Of a DNA stretch of 33,887 nt, positions 8,630 through 17,656 are shown piece by piece (positions within the stretch are counted from its first letter, which is position 1; the number at the start of each line of letters is the position of its first letter). Origin of the DNA: Oligoflexia bacterium (GTDB taxonomy: Bacteria; Bdellovibrionota; UBA1018; CAIMNF01); assembly GCA_903845155.1 (NCBI GenBank), contig CAIMWN010000165.1, forward strand, positions 1 to 33,887, read 5' to 3'. A program made the translations under genes and the position numbers. The notes beneath the pieces are model-generated. The model saw nothing but the letters and a program-made list of their open reading frames with translations, made no database searches and was not told the DNA's origin.

Positions 8630-9055
8630 ATGGAACACGAAACCGATAATATAATATATCTTCCGAATGGTGAATTGAATGCCCCGTATCTTCTCGCCAA
8701 TGCGAACCTATTGCTAAAAGAGGGCGATCCGCAACTGGCCTCTTCGCTCTTTCTGCTCACCACAAAGACCAAGAATTATGCCCACTGTGGATTTTATGGA
8801 TTGGGCCAATGCTATCGTCACCTGCAAAAGCCAGATCTTGCCTTAGATGCGTTGAGAAAGGCATTCGCGCTTTCTCGACGTGCGTATATTGCAATCGCAT
8901 TGATTCAGGCCTTGCTTGAATGTGGGCAATTTCAAGAAGCCGAGCAGACTTCGCTTTCGTGTGCAGTTGAATTTTTGAATGACACCTATGCGAGTGAGCA
9001 AATTCGGGGTTTTTATCAAAAAGCGATCCAATCACAGGTCTCTACTTCAAAATAA
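8630..9055 (+). CDS. Small TPR-like protein of unknown role
   Basis: This is a 141-residue protein with no signal peptide or membrane segment. Residues 18-115 form alternating short helices with a tetratricopeptide-like pattern: small residues and aromatic residues recur in helix pairs such as YAHCGFYGLGQCYRHLQKPD and AYIAIALIQALLECGQFQEA. TPR units usually mediate protein contacts, so it is probably an adaptor. It lies between the chemosensory and phosphate operons, 83 bases after cheB, and seems to have its own promoter. The start is supported by the promoter position rather than by a Shine-Dalgarno sequence. A link to chemosensing is possible by position only. Confidence 0.65.
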   Translation: MEHETDNIIYLPNGELNAPYLLANANLLLKEGDPQLASSLFLLTTKTKNYAHCGFYGLGQCYRHLQKPDLALDALRKAFALSRRAYIAIALIQALLECGQFQEAEQTSLSCAVEFLNDTYASEQIRGFYQKAIQSQVSTSK

Positions 9056-9183
9056 CGCAGCCCCACAGATTTAACAGTTTGAGTTGAGTCAGGTTATGGT
9101 GAGCATGTGTTTAATTATTGAAACTCTTCGCCACAAAATCTAAGATGACCCCCATAACAGATTTTTATTTTTGAGGAGCTTCA

Positions 9184-10182
9184 ATGAAATTTTTATTCGC
9201 GATATTGGTATTGGGTTATTTACCACAAGCTTTAGCAACTGATCTCACCGGTGCCGGTTCAACCTTTGTGTATCCCATCATTGCTAAGTGGGCTGATACT
9301 TACAAAAAAGGAAATGGCACGAGCATCAACTACCAATCCATTGGTTCAGGCGGCGGTATTAAACAAATCGAAGCCAAAACCGTTGATTTTGGTGCTTCAG
9401 ATATGCCGCTCAAACCTGAAGAATTGAAGAAAGAGGGCTTAGTCCAATTTCCTCTCGTGAACGGAGGCTTAGTGGCCATCGTGAATATTCCGGGCATTGA
9501 AGATCAAAAAATGAAACTGACCGGAGACATTCTTGCCGAGCTTTTCTTAGGAAAAATTACTCAATGGAATGATCCAAAAATTGTGGCCCTGAATCCCGAC
9601 TTGAAACTTCCTAAATTAGAGATCTCGATTGTCCATCGTGCAGATGGTTCGGGCACGAGCTTTATTTGGACAAACTATCTTTCTAAGGTGAGCCCTGAGT
9701 GGAAGACAAAGGTGGGCGAAGGTACTGCTGTAAATTGGCCAGTGGGTGTAGGCGGAAAAGGAAACGAAGGGGTCGCTTCGTTTGTAAAGCAAACGAGTGG
9801 TTCTATTGGTTATGTTGAGTATGCTTATGCACTTCAAAATAAGCTCATTAGCACTCAAATGAAGAATAAAGCAGGGCAGATGGTAAAACCAAGCCTAGAG
9901 AGTTTTCAAGCGGCCTCCGCATCTGCTGAATGGGCGAAAGCGGATCAATTTTTTCTCGTCCTCACTGATGCGCCCGGCAAAACAAGTTGGCCTATCGCTG
10001 GAACCACTTTTGTCATTATGCAGCAAAATCAATTAAAGCCTGAACAAGGTAAAGAGGCAATTAAGTTTTTCACCTGGGCTTATCATCATGGCGAAGCCCA
10101 AGCGAAGGAACTTCAATACGTTCCATTGCCTGCAAATGTAGTGAAATTGGTCGAGAAAGCATGGACACAAATTAAATTCTGA
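9184..10182 (+). CDS. pstS: Phosphate ABC transporter substrate-binding protein PstS
   Basis: This 332-residue periplasmic phosphate-binding protein begins with a signal peptide ([18 protein letters not shown]). The mature part shows the PstS phosphate-contact segments [26 protein letters not shown] and RADGSGTSF, and the closing segment [26 protein letters not shown] lies just upstream of the ATG. It captures phosphate for the PstCAB importer encoded immediately downstream; the gap to pstC is only a few bases. The mature N-terminus has no lipobox, so it should be soluble in the periplasm. I found no convincing Pho box in the 128 bases upstream. Confidence 0.97.
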   Translation: MKFLFAILVLGYLPQALATDLTGAGSTFVYPIIAKWADTYKKGNGTSINYQSIGSGGGIKQIEAKTVDFGASDMPLKPEELKKEGLVQFPLVNGGLVAIVNIPGIEDQKMKLTGDILAELFLGKITQWNDPKIVALNPDLKLPKLEISIVHRADGSGTSFIWTNYLSKVSPEWKTKVGEGTAVNWPVGVGGKGNEGVASFVKQTSGSIGYVEYAYALQNKLISTQMKNKAGQMVKPSLESFQAASASAEWAKADQFFLVLTDAPGKTSWPIAGTTFVIMQQNQLKPEQGKEAIKFFTWAYHHGEAQAKELQYVPLPANVVKLVEKAWTQIKF

Positions 10183-10186
10183 ATGG

Positions 10187-11182
10187 GTGAGAAGTGTGCA
10201 ATCATCAGAAGTAGTGGCATCTGAGCAAGTAAGTACGTTTTCAAAAAGCATTACCGATGTGGCTTTGAAGCGTCAGGCGATTCTGAACTTTGGGTTTAGA
10301 ACCATGACTTGGTTTGCAATGCTATCTGTGATCGGCATCTTGCTCGCCATCTTACTCGCACTCGGCATTGGTGCTTGGCCCGCCATCCATACCTTCGGAA
10401 TCCGCTTTTTTAGTACTTCCGAATGGAACCCCGTCACTCAGGAGTTCGGTGCTGTCGTTCCGATTGTAGGAACACTCATCACCTCCGTGATTGCGATGGT
10501 CATAGCTGTGCCCGTCAGTTTTGGAATTGCCATTTTTTTAACCGAGCTTTCACCATCCATTTTAAAACGTCCTCTCGGCACGGCCATTGAGCTATTGGCC
10601 GCCATTCCTAGTATTATTTACGGAATGTGGGGCTTGTTTGTTTTTGCTCCATTCTTTGCAAAAAACATTCAACCGTGGATGAACGAAAATATGGGTCCGT
10701 TTTTTCATGGACCACCGATGGGGATTGGTGTTCTCACTGCGGGATTAATTTTAGCGATCATGATTATCCCTTTCATTGCGGCTGTGATGCGGGATGTGTT
10801 TGAAGTCGTACCGCCGATGTTAAAAGAATCTGCCTATGGCCTGGGGGCAACGACCTGGGAAGTGCTGTGGAATATTGTAATCCCTGAAACCAAAACCGGT
10901 GTAATTGGGGGAATCATGCTCGGGCTAGGGCGCGCCTTAGGAGAAACCATGGCCGTTACCTTTGTCATCGGAAACGCCCATCATCTTTCACGCTCACTGA
11001 CCATGCCCGGAAATACTATTTCTTCGTCACTTGCAAATGAGTTTACCGAGGCCGTGGGCGAACTCTATACTTCATCGCTGATTGAGCTTGGGCTCATCCT
11101 CTTTTTGATTACCTTTGTAGTGCTGGCGATTTCGAGACTCCTTCTTTTGAGACTCCGTAAAAAGGAGGGGCTGCAATCATGA
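10187..11182 (+). CDS. pstC: Phosphate ABC transporter permease PstC
   Basis: This 331-residue inner-membrane permease forms the phosphate channel with PstA. Multiple hydrophobic segments are visible, starting at about residue 40. The BPD_transp EAA-like loop is seen as [20 protein letters not shown], and [20 protein letters not shown] follows in PstC-typical form. The N-terminal 35 residues are a cytoplasmic extension. The start is uncertain: GTG at 10187 gives the longest frame, while GTG at 10196 has GGTGAGAAG close upstream. The gene starts four bases after the pstS stop and overlaps pstA by four bases (ATGA). Confidence 0.95.
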   Translation: MRSVQSSEVVASEQVSTFSKSITDVALKRQAILNFGFRTMTWFAMLSVIGILLAILLALGIGAWPAIHTFGIRFFSTSEWNPVTQEFGAVVPIVGTLITSVIAMVIAVPVSFGIAIFLTELSPSILKRPLGTAIELLAAIPSIIYGMWGLFVFAPFFAKNIQPWMNENMGPFFHGPPMGIGVLTAGLILAIMIIPFIAAVMRDVFEVVPPMLKESAYGLGATTWEVLWNIVIPETKTGVIGGIMLGLGRALGETMAVTFVIGNAHHLSRSLTMPGNTISSSLANEFTEAVGELYTSSLIELGLILFLITFVVLAISRLLLLRLRKKEGLQS

Positions 11183-12030
11183 ATGCCGGATTCAAGCATT
11201 ATTACCGTAGGTCTACTAACGCGTTTGCCTTAACTCTTTCACTTTTTGCAATGGTGTTTGGATTATTTTGGTTAGGCTGGATTCTCTACACTCTCTTTAT
11301 TCATGCGATCCCCGCACTGAAGAGCACCGTGTTTGTACAAAACACTCCGCCGCCGGGTGAAAAGGGCGGCTTGCTCAATGCCATCGTGGGGAGCTTGATG
11401 ATGAGCGGGATTGCTACCTGCATCGGTACTCCGATTGGAGTATTAGCCGGTACTTATTTAGCAGAAATAGCCCCTAATCATTATCTTTCAAAAATCACGC
11501 GTTTTATTAATGGGATTCTGCTTTCTGCTCCCTCCGTGGTCATTGGTTTTTTTGTTTATGCTTTAGTGGTTGCAAAAAGTGGTCATTTTTCAGGTTGGGC
11601 AGGCGTCATCGCCCTCACTATTATTCTGATTCCGGTGGTAGTTAATAGTACTGAAAGCATGCTTCGTCTGGTGCCTCAAACGATTCGTGAGGCCGCTTTT
11701 GCGCTCGGTGCGCCCGAGTGGAAGGTGATCACGCTCGTTGCTTATCGCGCGGCTCGCTCGGGTATATTAACTGGGGTGCTGCTTGCGGTGGCGAGAATTA
11801 GCGGTGAAACGGCGCCCTTGTTATTTACCGCACTCAATAATCAATTTTTTAATTCAGATTTGGCAAAGCCGATGGCCAATTTACCGGTCGTTATTTTTCA
11901 ATTTGCAATGAGCCCCTATGATGATTGGCAAGATTTAGCATGGGCTGGCGCTTTTTTGATTACACTCAGTGTGCTCGCTTTTAATGTAGTGGCTAGAATA
12001 TTAATAAGGAATAAAAATGCTCGACACTAA
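11179..12030 (+). CDS. pstA: Phosphate ABC transporter permease PstA
   Basis: This 283-residue inner-membrane permease pairs with PstC. It has about six hydrophobic segments, the first at roughly residues 15-40. Family motifs include [16 protein letters not shown], the EAA loop [20 protein letters not shown], and [20 protein letters not shown]. Its ATG overlaps the pstC stop by four bases, and its last 14 bases overlap the start of pstB, so pstC-pstA-pstB look translationally coupled. Length and order are standard for the family. Confidence 0.96.
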   Translation: MNAGFKHYYRRSTNAFALTLSLFAMVFGLFWLGWILYTLFIHAIPALKSTVFVQNTPPPGEKGGLLNAIVGSLMMSGIATCIGTPIGVLAGTYLAEIAPNHYLSKITRFINGILLSAPSVVIGFFVYALVVAKSGHFSGWAGVIALTIILIPVVVNSTESMLRLVPQTIREAAFALGAPEWKVITLVAYRAARSGILTGVLLAVARISGETAPLLFTALNNQFFNSDLAKPMANLPVVIFQFAMSPYDDWQDLAWAGAFLITLSVLAFNVVARILIRNKNARH

Positions 12031-12787
12031 TCTTCCAGTTAAGATCCGGGTTAAAAACTTAAGTTTTTACTATGGCGCCTTTGAAGCGTTGAAGTCGATT
12101 AATCTCTCGATTCTCGATCGGAAAGTCACTGCTTTTATTGGCCCATCCGGCTGTGGAAAATCAACATTACTTCGCACCTTTAATCGCATGAATGAACTTT
12201 ACCCGAAGCAGAAAACTACGGGCGAGATCTTAATGAATAATGAAAATATTCTGGATGCGAGACAAGACGTCAATCGTCTTCGTGCACGGGTGGGGATGGT
12301 TTTCCAAAAGCCGACGCCCTTTCCGATGTCGATCCATGACAATATCGCCTTTGGGGTGAAATTGTACGAGAACTTGAGCCGAATCGAGATGAATGAGCGA
12401 ATCGAATGGGCTCTTCAAAAGGCCGCACTGTGGAAAGAAGTAAAAGATAAGCTCAAGCATAGCGGTACTAGTCTTTCTGGCGGACAGCAACAACGGCTCT
12501 GTATTGCACGCGCAATTGCGGTAAAGCCGGAGGTATTGTTGCTCGATGAGCCCACCTCGGCTTTGGATCCTATTTCGACAGCCCAAATCGAAGAATTGAT
12601 GCATGAATTAAGAAAAGATTATACTATTGTGATTGTGACCCACAATATGCAGCAAGCGGGTCGCGTATCGGATTATACTACTTTTATGTATCTTGGCGAA
12701 GTGATTGAGTTTAATAAAACTCACAAAATATTCACGAACCCCGATCAAAAATTAACCGAGCAATACATTACCGGTCACTTTGGATGA
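12017..12787 (+). CDS. pstB: Phosphate ABC transporter ATPase PstB
   Basis: This 256-residue cytoplasmic ATPase powers phosphate import through PstCA. The Walker A motif GPSGCGKST is at 42-50, the ABC signature LSGGQ at 153-157, Walker B LLLDEP at 174-179, and the switch histidine is in VTHN. The family-specific stretch [20 protein letters not shown] is present, which is typical of PstB rather than other ABC ATPases. AAGGA lies before the ATG, inside the end of pstA. phoU follows 24 bases later. Confidence 0.97.
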   Translation: MLDTNLPVKIRVKNLSFYYGAFEALKSINLSILDRKVTAFIGPSGCGKSTLLRTFNRMNELYPKQKTTGEILMNNENILDARQDVNRLRARVGMVFQKPTPFPMSIHDNIAFGVKLYENLSRIEMNERIEWALQKAALWKEVKDKLKHSGTSLSGGQQQRLCIARAIAVKPEVLLLDEPTSALDPISTAQIEELMHELRKDYTIVIVTHNMQQAGRVSDYTTFMYLGEVIEFNKTHKIFTNPDQKLTEQYITGHFG

Positions 12788-12811
12788 ATCAAGCTTCATG
12801 GAGGAGCAAGG

Positions 12812-13474
12812 ATGGAACGTCACTTCGATCAGGAATTTAGTAAGTTAAAGGATAAAATACTAGAAATGGGCAATCATGTCCAAGCTGCGGTTGATCTCGC
12901 GATTAGGGGCCTGACTGAACGAAATACCGACCATTTTGCCCAAGTTCATGAAATTGAGAAAAATATTAATTTAGCGCATCTGGATGTGGACAAGTTCTGC
13001 ATTCGGCTTTTTGCACGCCAATCGCCACTGGGAGCCGATTTAAGACTCGTTTTTTCGGTAGTGAAGATTAATGCCGATCTTGAGCGCATGGGAGATCAAG
13101 CAGTGAATATTGCTTACAATGGTAAAGATTACCTCACCCGTCCTCCCATCAAAGAACTCGTAGATTTACCTAAAATGGGTGAAGAAGTAAAAACAATGGT
13201 GAGAGATGCTTTGGCGGCTTTCTTCACACTCGATGTGGAACAGGCTAAAAAAGTGCTGATGAATGACGACGTCGTGGATGAACTCAAAAATAAGATTTTT
13301 AATGAGCTCTCTAGCATGATGAAGGCAAATCCAGCGGTGGTAGATGGGGCACTTGATTTAATCTTAATTGCGCGGAATCTTGAGCGCTTAGGTGATCATG
13401 CGACCAATATTGCTGAAGCGGCGATTTTTGATGCAAATGGCGAAGATGTTCGTCACGGAAAAGATAAAACTTAA
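12812..13474 (+). CDS. phoU: Phosphate signalling regulator PhoU
   Basis: This 220-residue helical cytoplasmic protein has the two PhoU repeats, each with the metal-binding motif: ERMGDQAVNIA starting at residue 91 and ERLGDHATNIAE near residue 190. PhoU reports PstSCAB activity to the Pho two-component system and restrains phosphate uptake. GGAGGAG lies just before the ATG. It sits at the usual position after pstB. No phoR or phoB is present in this window, so the partner kinase must be encoded elsewhere. Confidence 0.96.
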   Translation: MERHFDQEFSKLKDKILEMGNHVQAAVDLAIRGLTERNTDHFAQVHEIEKNINLAHLDVDKFCIRLFARQSPLGADLRLVFSVVKINADLERMGDQAVNIAYNGKDYLTRPPIKELVDLPKMGEEVKTMVRDALAAFFTLDVEQAKKVLMNDDVVDELKNKIFNELSSMMKANPAVVDGALDLILIARNLERLGDHATNIAEAAIFDANGEDVRHGKDKT

Positions 13475-13480
13475 TTTACG

Positions 13481-14200
13481 ATGCTAGGCGTAGGTGCTTT
13501 TTTCTCTATTTTATTTCTAGCGGCAACCTGCTGTGCCGAAAGTACTTTATTTGAGAAGGAAATCCGGAACCCATCCCTCCATCCCGAGTATTGGCTTGCC
13601 CTCGTGCCCGGAAACTCTGAGGAATGGGGGCACCATCGAGCACCTCCTCAGTCAGAGGATCCAGACGGAAAAGCCATTTCTGCTGTTTTTAAATACCGTT
13701 TGGACTTAGGCTACCAACTTCTCGAAGCAGGGGCGGTTCGGTTTTTATTGATTTCAGGTGGGGCGATTGATTCCGACAGGCCTGATTACGTTGAGGCGAT
13801 ACGGGGTAAGCAGTATTTGATCGATCATTACCTTTCAAGGTTTAAAATGGGGAAGCTCAATGATCGTTTGCTACTCGATGAGGTTGCGACCACGTCGGTT
13901 GCAAATATTCACAATGCAGACCAGCTCTGCGTAGAACATGGTATTCATCAGTATGTGGTGGCAACAGAGCTCGATCCATTGGTCCATCCTAAAACCCATC
14001 AGCTCATCCCACCACAAGGGCAGTTTTTCCTAAGCTCCACTTCTTTCCCGACGAATCTTCGCACGCTGTTCATGCTCGGATATGGGCTAGGGCCATTCAA
14101 AGAAGTCAGCATTAAGTTGAGTGGGAAACAAAACGAGAAAGTCCTGCTTCACACCATTATTAATGATGAAAAATTGAAAAAAGGCGGAATGGTTCGGTAA
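13481..14200 (+). CDS. Secreted DUF218/YdcF-like protein
   Basis: The 239-residue product begins with a signal peptide (about 1-21, ending TCCAES). The body has the DUF218 layout: a strand with LLISGG near residue 87, a middle helix, then DEVATTSVANIHNA, corresponding to the E-x-A-x-x-T-x-x-N region of the family, and a following strand HQYVVATE. Members (SanA, ElyC, YdcF) are linked to envelope or peptidoglycan processes, but their chemistry is poorly known. It starts six bases after phoU without a visible Shine-Dalgarno site, so it may be translated by coupling and regulated with the pst operon. The family assignment is moderately sure. Confidence 0.65.
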   Translation: MLGVGAFFSILFLAATCCAESTLFEKEIRNPSLHPEYWLALVPGNSEEWGHHRAPPQSEDPDGKAISAVFKYRLDLGYQLLEAGAVRFLLISGGAIDSDRPDYVEAIRGKQYLIDHYLSRFKMGKLNDRLLLDEVATTSVANIHNADQLCVEHGIHQYVVATELDPLVHPKTHQLIPPQGQFFLSSTSFPTNLRTLFMLGYGLGPFKEVSIKLSGKQNEKVLLHTIINDEKLKKGGMVR

Positions 14201-14221
14201 CGTGTGACTGGTTATCGTTTT
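14195..14221 (+). terminator. Putative terminator of the pst operon
   Basis: CGGTAAC (14195-14201) can pair with GTTATCG (14211-14217) with one G-U pair across a nine-base loop. Four T residues follow. It includes the stop codon of the DUF218-like gene and lies between convergent genes. The stem is short, so this is tentative. Confidence 0.35.
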
Positions 14222-14826
14222 AAAATCGCTTCAAGGTCTTTGCGATTTGAAATGATTTTTGAGATCAGGCCCAGTTCGATTGCCTCGCCGGGCTCCACCC
14301 AACGATCGCGTTCCATGATTTCAATAAATTTACTTTCGGCAACACCAGTGCGCTCAGCATAAAGGCGATGCATTTTTTTCTTGAGTGCGATGATGTCTTT
14401 CGCATGAATCTCGAGATCGGAAGCTTGACCTCGAAGCACGCCACCCAAAAGAGGCTGATGAATGAGGAGTTTTGAATTGGGAAATGCTAAGCGGTTTTCT
14501 TTGTCGGCTGCAAGTGCGATGACCGATCCCATGCTGGCTGCCAGGCCCGCAACAATGGTAATCACGCGGGGCTGAATAAACTGGATGGTGTCATAGATAG
14601 AAAAGCCCGAATAAACTTCGCCGCCTGGGCTATCGATCCAAAGTACAATGGGTGCGGATGGATTAGAGCGTTCCAGGGCCAAGAGTTGGCGATTTACTTT
14701 CACTGCCATTTCTGAATTCACTTCACCGCTCACGAAGATCGTGCGGGACTCAAAAATCAGCTGATCGATAGGGGTAAACGCTTGGGGTGCTGCGGCTGGG
14801 GTAGTTTCTGGTTTTGTTTCACTCAT
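14212..14826 (-). CDS. clpP: ATP-dependent Clp protease proteolytic subunit ClpP
   Basis: This 204-residue serine peptidase forms the tetradecameric chamber fed by ClpX or ClpA. The catalytic triad is Ser98 (GLAASMGS), His123 (LLIHQP) and Asp174 (ERDRW), with the oxyanion SPGG motif at 66-69. A 15-residue Pro/Ala/Thr-rich N-terminal stretch precedes the core. It begins three bases after the stop of the OmpA-like gene, so the two are probably co-transcribed. clpX, tig and lon, the common neighbours of housekeeping clpP, are absent here, so this may be a second ClpP paralogue. Confidence 0.93.
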   Translation of the reverse strand: MSETKPETTPAAAPQAFTPIDQLIFESRTIFVSGEVNSEMAVKVNRQLLALERSNPSAPIVLWIDSPGGEVYSGFSIYDTIQFIQPRVITIVAGLAASMGSVIALAADKENRLAFPNSKLLIHQPLLGGVLRGQASDLEIHAKDIIALKKKMHRLYAERTGVAESKFIEIMERDRWVEPGEAIELGLISKIISNRKDLEAILKR

Positions 14827-14829
14827 AAA

Positions 14830-15633
14830 TTATTTTTGTCCTTCTGGGGTTGTTGCTGCTGCTGCGGGGGTAGATAAACGATTGAGTTCGTCGAAGCCGG
14901 GAAGGGATGATAAATCAGGGACGACAGCGATCGCAATTCTTCTGTTTTCAGCGCGTCCTTCTGCGCTCGCATTGGGTGCAACAGGATCGGTGCTTCCATA
15001 GCTTGCAGTACTAATGTTGTCGGCTGGGAATTCAGCGGCTAACATGGTGTTCAGGACGGCCATGGCGCGGGCTTCTGCGAGTTCCCAGTTAGAAGGAAAC
15101 ATCTTAGTGTGAATCGGCATATTGTCGGTGTGGCCTTCGATTTGAAATTTACGGTTCTTTAAATCTTTCAAGAGTGCTGCCACTTCGCGAATTGAAGTTT
15201 TACCTGTCTCCGAGAGTTGAGCAGATCCTGGCGAAAAGAGAATATCGCTTGAGAGCGCAATCAGCATTCGGCCATTTTGAAACTTGATACTGAGTTTACC
15301 AGCATCTACAAGATTTTTAAATTTCTCGGTGAGCTCTCTAAATTGAGCCATCCGTTTTTCAGTTTCTACTTTTCTTGCTTCTGCATCTTCGAGCGCCTTT
15401 TTCATATTGGCAACTGAACCTTGCAGTTCAGTTTTTTCGGTAGCAGTGATCCCTAGTTTCTTTTGAAGTTCAGCCCTATCTTTTTCGCAGGCGGCGAGTT
15501 GTTGGGACGTTTGATCGAGTTGTTGAGTGGTTTTGCCGTGGTCGTCCTCGAGTTGCTTGTATTTGCCTGCAGAAACGCAGCTCGCTGACATCAGAATGGG
15601 AATCAAAAATAGGTAAGTAGAATGGTTTTTCAT
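14830..15633 (-). CDS. OmpA/MotB-like peptidoglycan-binding envelope protein
   Basis: This 267-residue exported protein starts with a signal sequence ending near SASC (Cys19). The cysteine could be lipidated, although the lipobox is imperfect. Residues 25-115 are a charged coiled coil (QLDQTSQQLAACEKDRAEL and onward). Residues 125-250 form an OmpA C-terminal domain, with FQIEGHTDN and NWELAEARA as peptidoglycan-binding signatures and GRAENRRIAI closing it. The NWELAEARA wording is closer to MotB-like proteins than to Pal, but there is no transmembrane motor helix, so it is not a stator. It is the first gene of a pair with clpP, and presumably links outer membrane and cell wall. Confidence 0.85.
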   Translation of the reverse strand: MKNHSTYLFLIPILMSASCVSAGKYKQLEDDHGKTTQQLDQTSQQLAACEKDRAELQKKLGITATEKTELQGSVANMKKALEDAEARKVETEKRMAQFRELTEKFKNLVDAGKLSIKFQNGRMLIALSSDILFSPGSAQLSETGKTSIREVAALLKDLKNRKFQIEGHTDNMPIHTKMFPSNWELAEARAMAVLNTMLAAEFPADNISTASYGSTDPVAPNASAEGRAENRRIAIAVVPDLSSLPGFDELNRLSTPAAAATTPEGQK

Positions 15634-15693
15634 ATATTTTCATGATTACCAATTATCAGAACACTGTCAATCAACGGTATTTTGGCAGTGGGT

Positions 15694-16239
15694 CTACTCA
15701 TAGATGAAACGGTCAAAAGATTTCCAGTAATTGATCATCAATTCTTTGATCTTCACGTCCATGAGTTTGCCTTGATCATCAAACGCATGAGATGCATTTA
15801 AATAAAACTCGGGTTGTCCCATGACCTTCATATCGAGATAGGCAAGGACTTGCCTCAAGTGGTGTTGTGCACCGAACGTCCCAATGTTGCCCACTGAAGC
15901 GCCCATGACGCCTGCTCGTTTTCCTACCCACGCACTTTGCCCATAAGGACGGGACGCCCAGTCGATTGCATTTTTAAAGACTCCCGGAAAGGAGCGATTG
16001 TATTCCGGAGTGATAAAAAGAATTGCATGAGCTTCTTTGATTTTCTCCTTGAGTTGATTGACTAATCCGGGAGGATCAACCTCTAGATCCTGACTAAAGA
16101 AGGGAATCTGGCTTAAGTCGAATTGCTCCAATTGGTAATCATGCGGTGCGATCTCTTGCATTGCTTTAAAGAGTTTTTGATTGATAGAGCCCTTGCTGAT
16201 TCCGCCTACGAGCGCCAATATTTTTTTGTTTTGATTCAT
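15694..16239 (-). CDS. NAD(P)H-dependent FMN reductase family protein
   Basis: The 181-residue flavodoxin-fold protein begins ILALVGGISKGSINQKL, whose Ser/Asn-containing loop binds the FMN phosphate. It continues with ITPEYNRSFPGVFKNAIDW at 76-94, the isoalloxazine-binding signature of the PF03358 family. Such enzymes reduce flavins, quinones, azo compounds or metals; the substrate cannot be told from sequence. The ATG at 16239 is chosen over an in-frame upstream start at 16332 because AAGGGCAGG precedes it and the upstream residues have no family similarity. It lies upstream of the OmpA-like gene in the same direction, with a gap of about 60 bases. Confidence 0.88.
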   Translation of the reverse strand: MNQNKKILALVGGISKGSINQKLFKAMQEIAPHDYQLEQFDLSQIPFFSQDLEVDPPGLVNQLKEKIKEAHAILFITPEYNRSFPGVFKNAIDWASRPYGQSAWVGKRAGVMGASVGNIGTFGAQHHLRQVLAYLDMKVMGQPEFYLNASHAFDDQGKLMDVKIKELMINYWKSFDRFIYE

Positions 16240-16563
16240 ATATGCCTGCCCTTCAAAGATTAAACTGCATCGAATATGCCAAAACCGAGCAGAAACCTCA
16301 AAGTGGGCTAAATTATGTAGATTTGTTAACATCCAGATTTATAATACGGAGTGCTTTTATCAGGAATAGCCTTGCCTGGGCCTTGTTTTCATGCGAATAT
16401 GGCTGCCAGATCAAGTATTCAGTTCGCTTCGAGAGTGCCCCGAGATTTCCGTTTCGATACTCCTGATAAGCAAGATTGAGTCCCGGGTTATAACCGAAAC
16501 ATATCGGCAACGTCTGCATGGTGCAGACAGCGATAGTGTTTCAAACCTCTTAGGAGTAACTAA
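16240..16563. other. Gene-free divergent region with a palindrome and a hairpin
   Basis: These 324 bases separate the FMN reductase (-) and the RNA-binding protein (+). Short open frames exist but have no ribosome binding site or recognisable product. The region holds a 10-bp perfect palindrome GGTTATAACC (16486-16495) and the hairpin at 16512-16528. It presumably contains both promoters, but I cannot place them with confidence. Confidence 0.5.
16512..16528 (+). promoter_or_regulatory. Hairpin in the leader of the RRM gene
   Basis: GTCTGCA, TGG and TGCAGAC form a perfect 7-bp stem with a 3-base loop, ending 35 bases before the ATG of the RRM protein. The ribosome binding site (TTAGGAG) lies downstream of it. 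It could be a protein-binding RNA element, such as autoregulation by the RRM protein, or a DNA operator; the sequence alone does not decide. Confidence 0.4.
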
Positions 16564-16989
16564 ATGGGTAAGCGTATTTTCGTTGGAAACCTTCCGTTTT
16601 CAGCAACCGACCAAGTATTAATGGATACATTCGCACAATATGGTGCAGTGGAATCAGCAAAAGTGATCACAGATCGCGCAACTGGTCGTTCAAAAGGTTT
16701 CGGATTCGTAGAAATGGCGACCGACGCAGAAGCAGTAGCAGCAATTGAAAAGTTAAATGGTGCTGAGTACGAAGGACGTACCATCACAGTAAATGAAGCT
16801 CGTGAAATGCAACCCCGTGAAGGCGGCGGTGGCGGTCGTCCAGGCGGCGGATATCGTCCAGGCGGCGGTGGCGGCGGTGACCGTGGACGTCGTCCAGGCG
16901 GCGGTGGCGGCGGTGGATACCGTGGCGGTGGAGGCGGTGGCCGTGGTGACGGCGGCGGTCGTTCAGGCGGCGGCGGCTACAGAGGCTAA
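16564..16989 (+). CDS. RRM RNA-binding protein with glycine-rich RGG-like tail
   Basis: The 141-residue protein has one RNA recognition motif (residues 3-81), with RNP2 as RIFVGNL at 4-10 and RNP1 as KGFGFVEM at 44-51. The aromatic residues that stack on RNA bases are all present. Residues 86-141 are a disordered Gly/Arg tail with RPGGG, RGGGG and GYRG units, similar to tails that promote RNA binding and condensation in cyanobacterial and eukaryotic glycine-rich proteins. GGAG precedes the ATG. A strong terminator follows, and the leader has a hairpin, so the gene appears monocistronic. Such small bacterial RRM proteins are often cold-inducible, but no direct evidence of that is visible here. 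Confidence 0.93.
   Translation: MGKRIFVGNLPFSATDQVLMDTFAQYGAVESAKVITDRATGRSKGFGFVEMATDAEAVAAIEKLNGAEYEGRTITVNEAREMQPREGGGGGRPGGGYRPGGGGGGDRGRRPGGGGGGGYRGGGGGGRGDGGGRSGGGGYRG
16821..16980 (+). repeat. GGC-rich coding repeat in the RRM protein tail
   Basis: The tail is encoded by near-perfect GGC/GGT triplets. The unit CGTCCAGGCGGCGG occurs three times, at 16837-16850, 16855-16868 and 16891-16904. The base composition is much richer in G than the surroundings. Such tracts can expand or contract by slippage, changing the tail length in steps. Confidence 0.8.
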
Positions 16990-17016
16990 TCTTTAGCTTC
17001 GATTTAGAAAATTTAG

Positions 17017-17048
17017 AACCCTCGGATGAAATTCATCCGGGGGTTTTT
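17017..17048 (+). terminator. Strong Rho-independent terminator after the RRM gene
   Basis: CCCTCGGATGA (17019-17029) pairs with TCATCCGGGGG (17033-17043) with one wobble and a 3-base loop, followed by five T residues. It begins 27 bases after the RRM stop codon. Confidence 0.9.
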
Positions 17049-17116
17049 GCTTTAAAATGACTCACTATTGTTATATTAAAGTCCCGCATCACCACAAATA
17101 AAAGGGGAATCTTCAG

Positions 17117-17587
17117 ATGAAAAATTTCGTATGTGCGCTAGTTTTAGGATTAAGTTTGAGTGTATCTGCATTTGCTGACAGAGAGAATTGTTTAGTAGTG
17201 GTGGATCAACAAGACGGTATCAATGAGTATGAAATTGGAAATGCAATCACTTCATCGATGCTTGCCAGTCGCGATCTATCGTTATCAAAGATCACCGATC
17301 CAACATCACTCGGCTATGATTATGCACTCTTCACCAAAGAAAAAACAGATTCAAAGGGCCGCATTTTTATGACTCTCAATGTGAAGTCACAAAAAATTGG
17401 TCAAATGGTAAATGAAGACAATAAAGTGATCAGTTGTACTCACGGTGCCACTATTTTTAGTACCACTGCTCTCTTGCAAGACACGTATCAAGCCACTGCA
17501 GAACATTTAATGAATGGTTTGTTGAGTTGTGAACTCTTGAAAAAAATGGAAAACGAAATACTTCAATCTATTAAGTGCAGTAAATAG
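17117..17587 (+). CDS. Small secreted protein of unknown function
   Basis: The 156-residue product starts with a clear signal peptide (about 1-21, ending VSAFA). The mature part of about 135 residues is mixed alpha/beta, with a strand CLVVVDQQDG near its start. It has four cysteines: one near residue 25, one in ISCTHGATIF, one in LLSCELL and one near the C-terminus. These may form disulfides after export. AGGGGAA lies seven to twelve bases upstream. It follows a terminator, so it has its own promoter. I do not recognise a family. Confidence 0.75.
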   Translation: MKNFVCALVLGLSLSVSAFADRENCLVVVDQQDGINEYEIGNAITSSMLASRDLSLSKITDPTSLGYDYALFTKEKTDSKGRIFMTLNVKSQKIGQMVNEDNKVISCTHGATIFSTTALLQDTYQATAEHLMNGLLSCELLKKMENEILQSIKCSK

Positions 17588-17656
17588 TCTGAATATGAGG
17601 CAGGGCCTCCTATGATTGATGTTTTTACTCCCGCCTTCAGGGTGTGATTTTCTCGA

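Noticed and set aside
9056-9183. Possible Pho box upstream of pstS
   Set aside because: CTGTTA-like segments occur on the reverse strand near 9071 and 9154, but they are not arranged as tandem repeats at 11-base spacing.
16793-16996. 67-residue Ala/Val-rich open frame inside the RRM gene
   Set aside because: It is the shifted reading of GGC repeats and has no start signal of its own.
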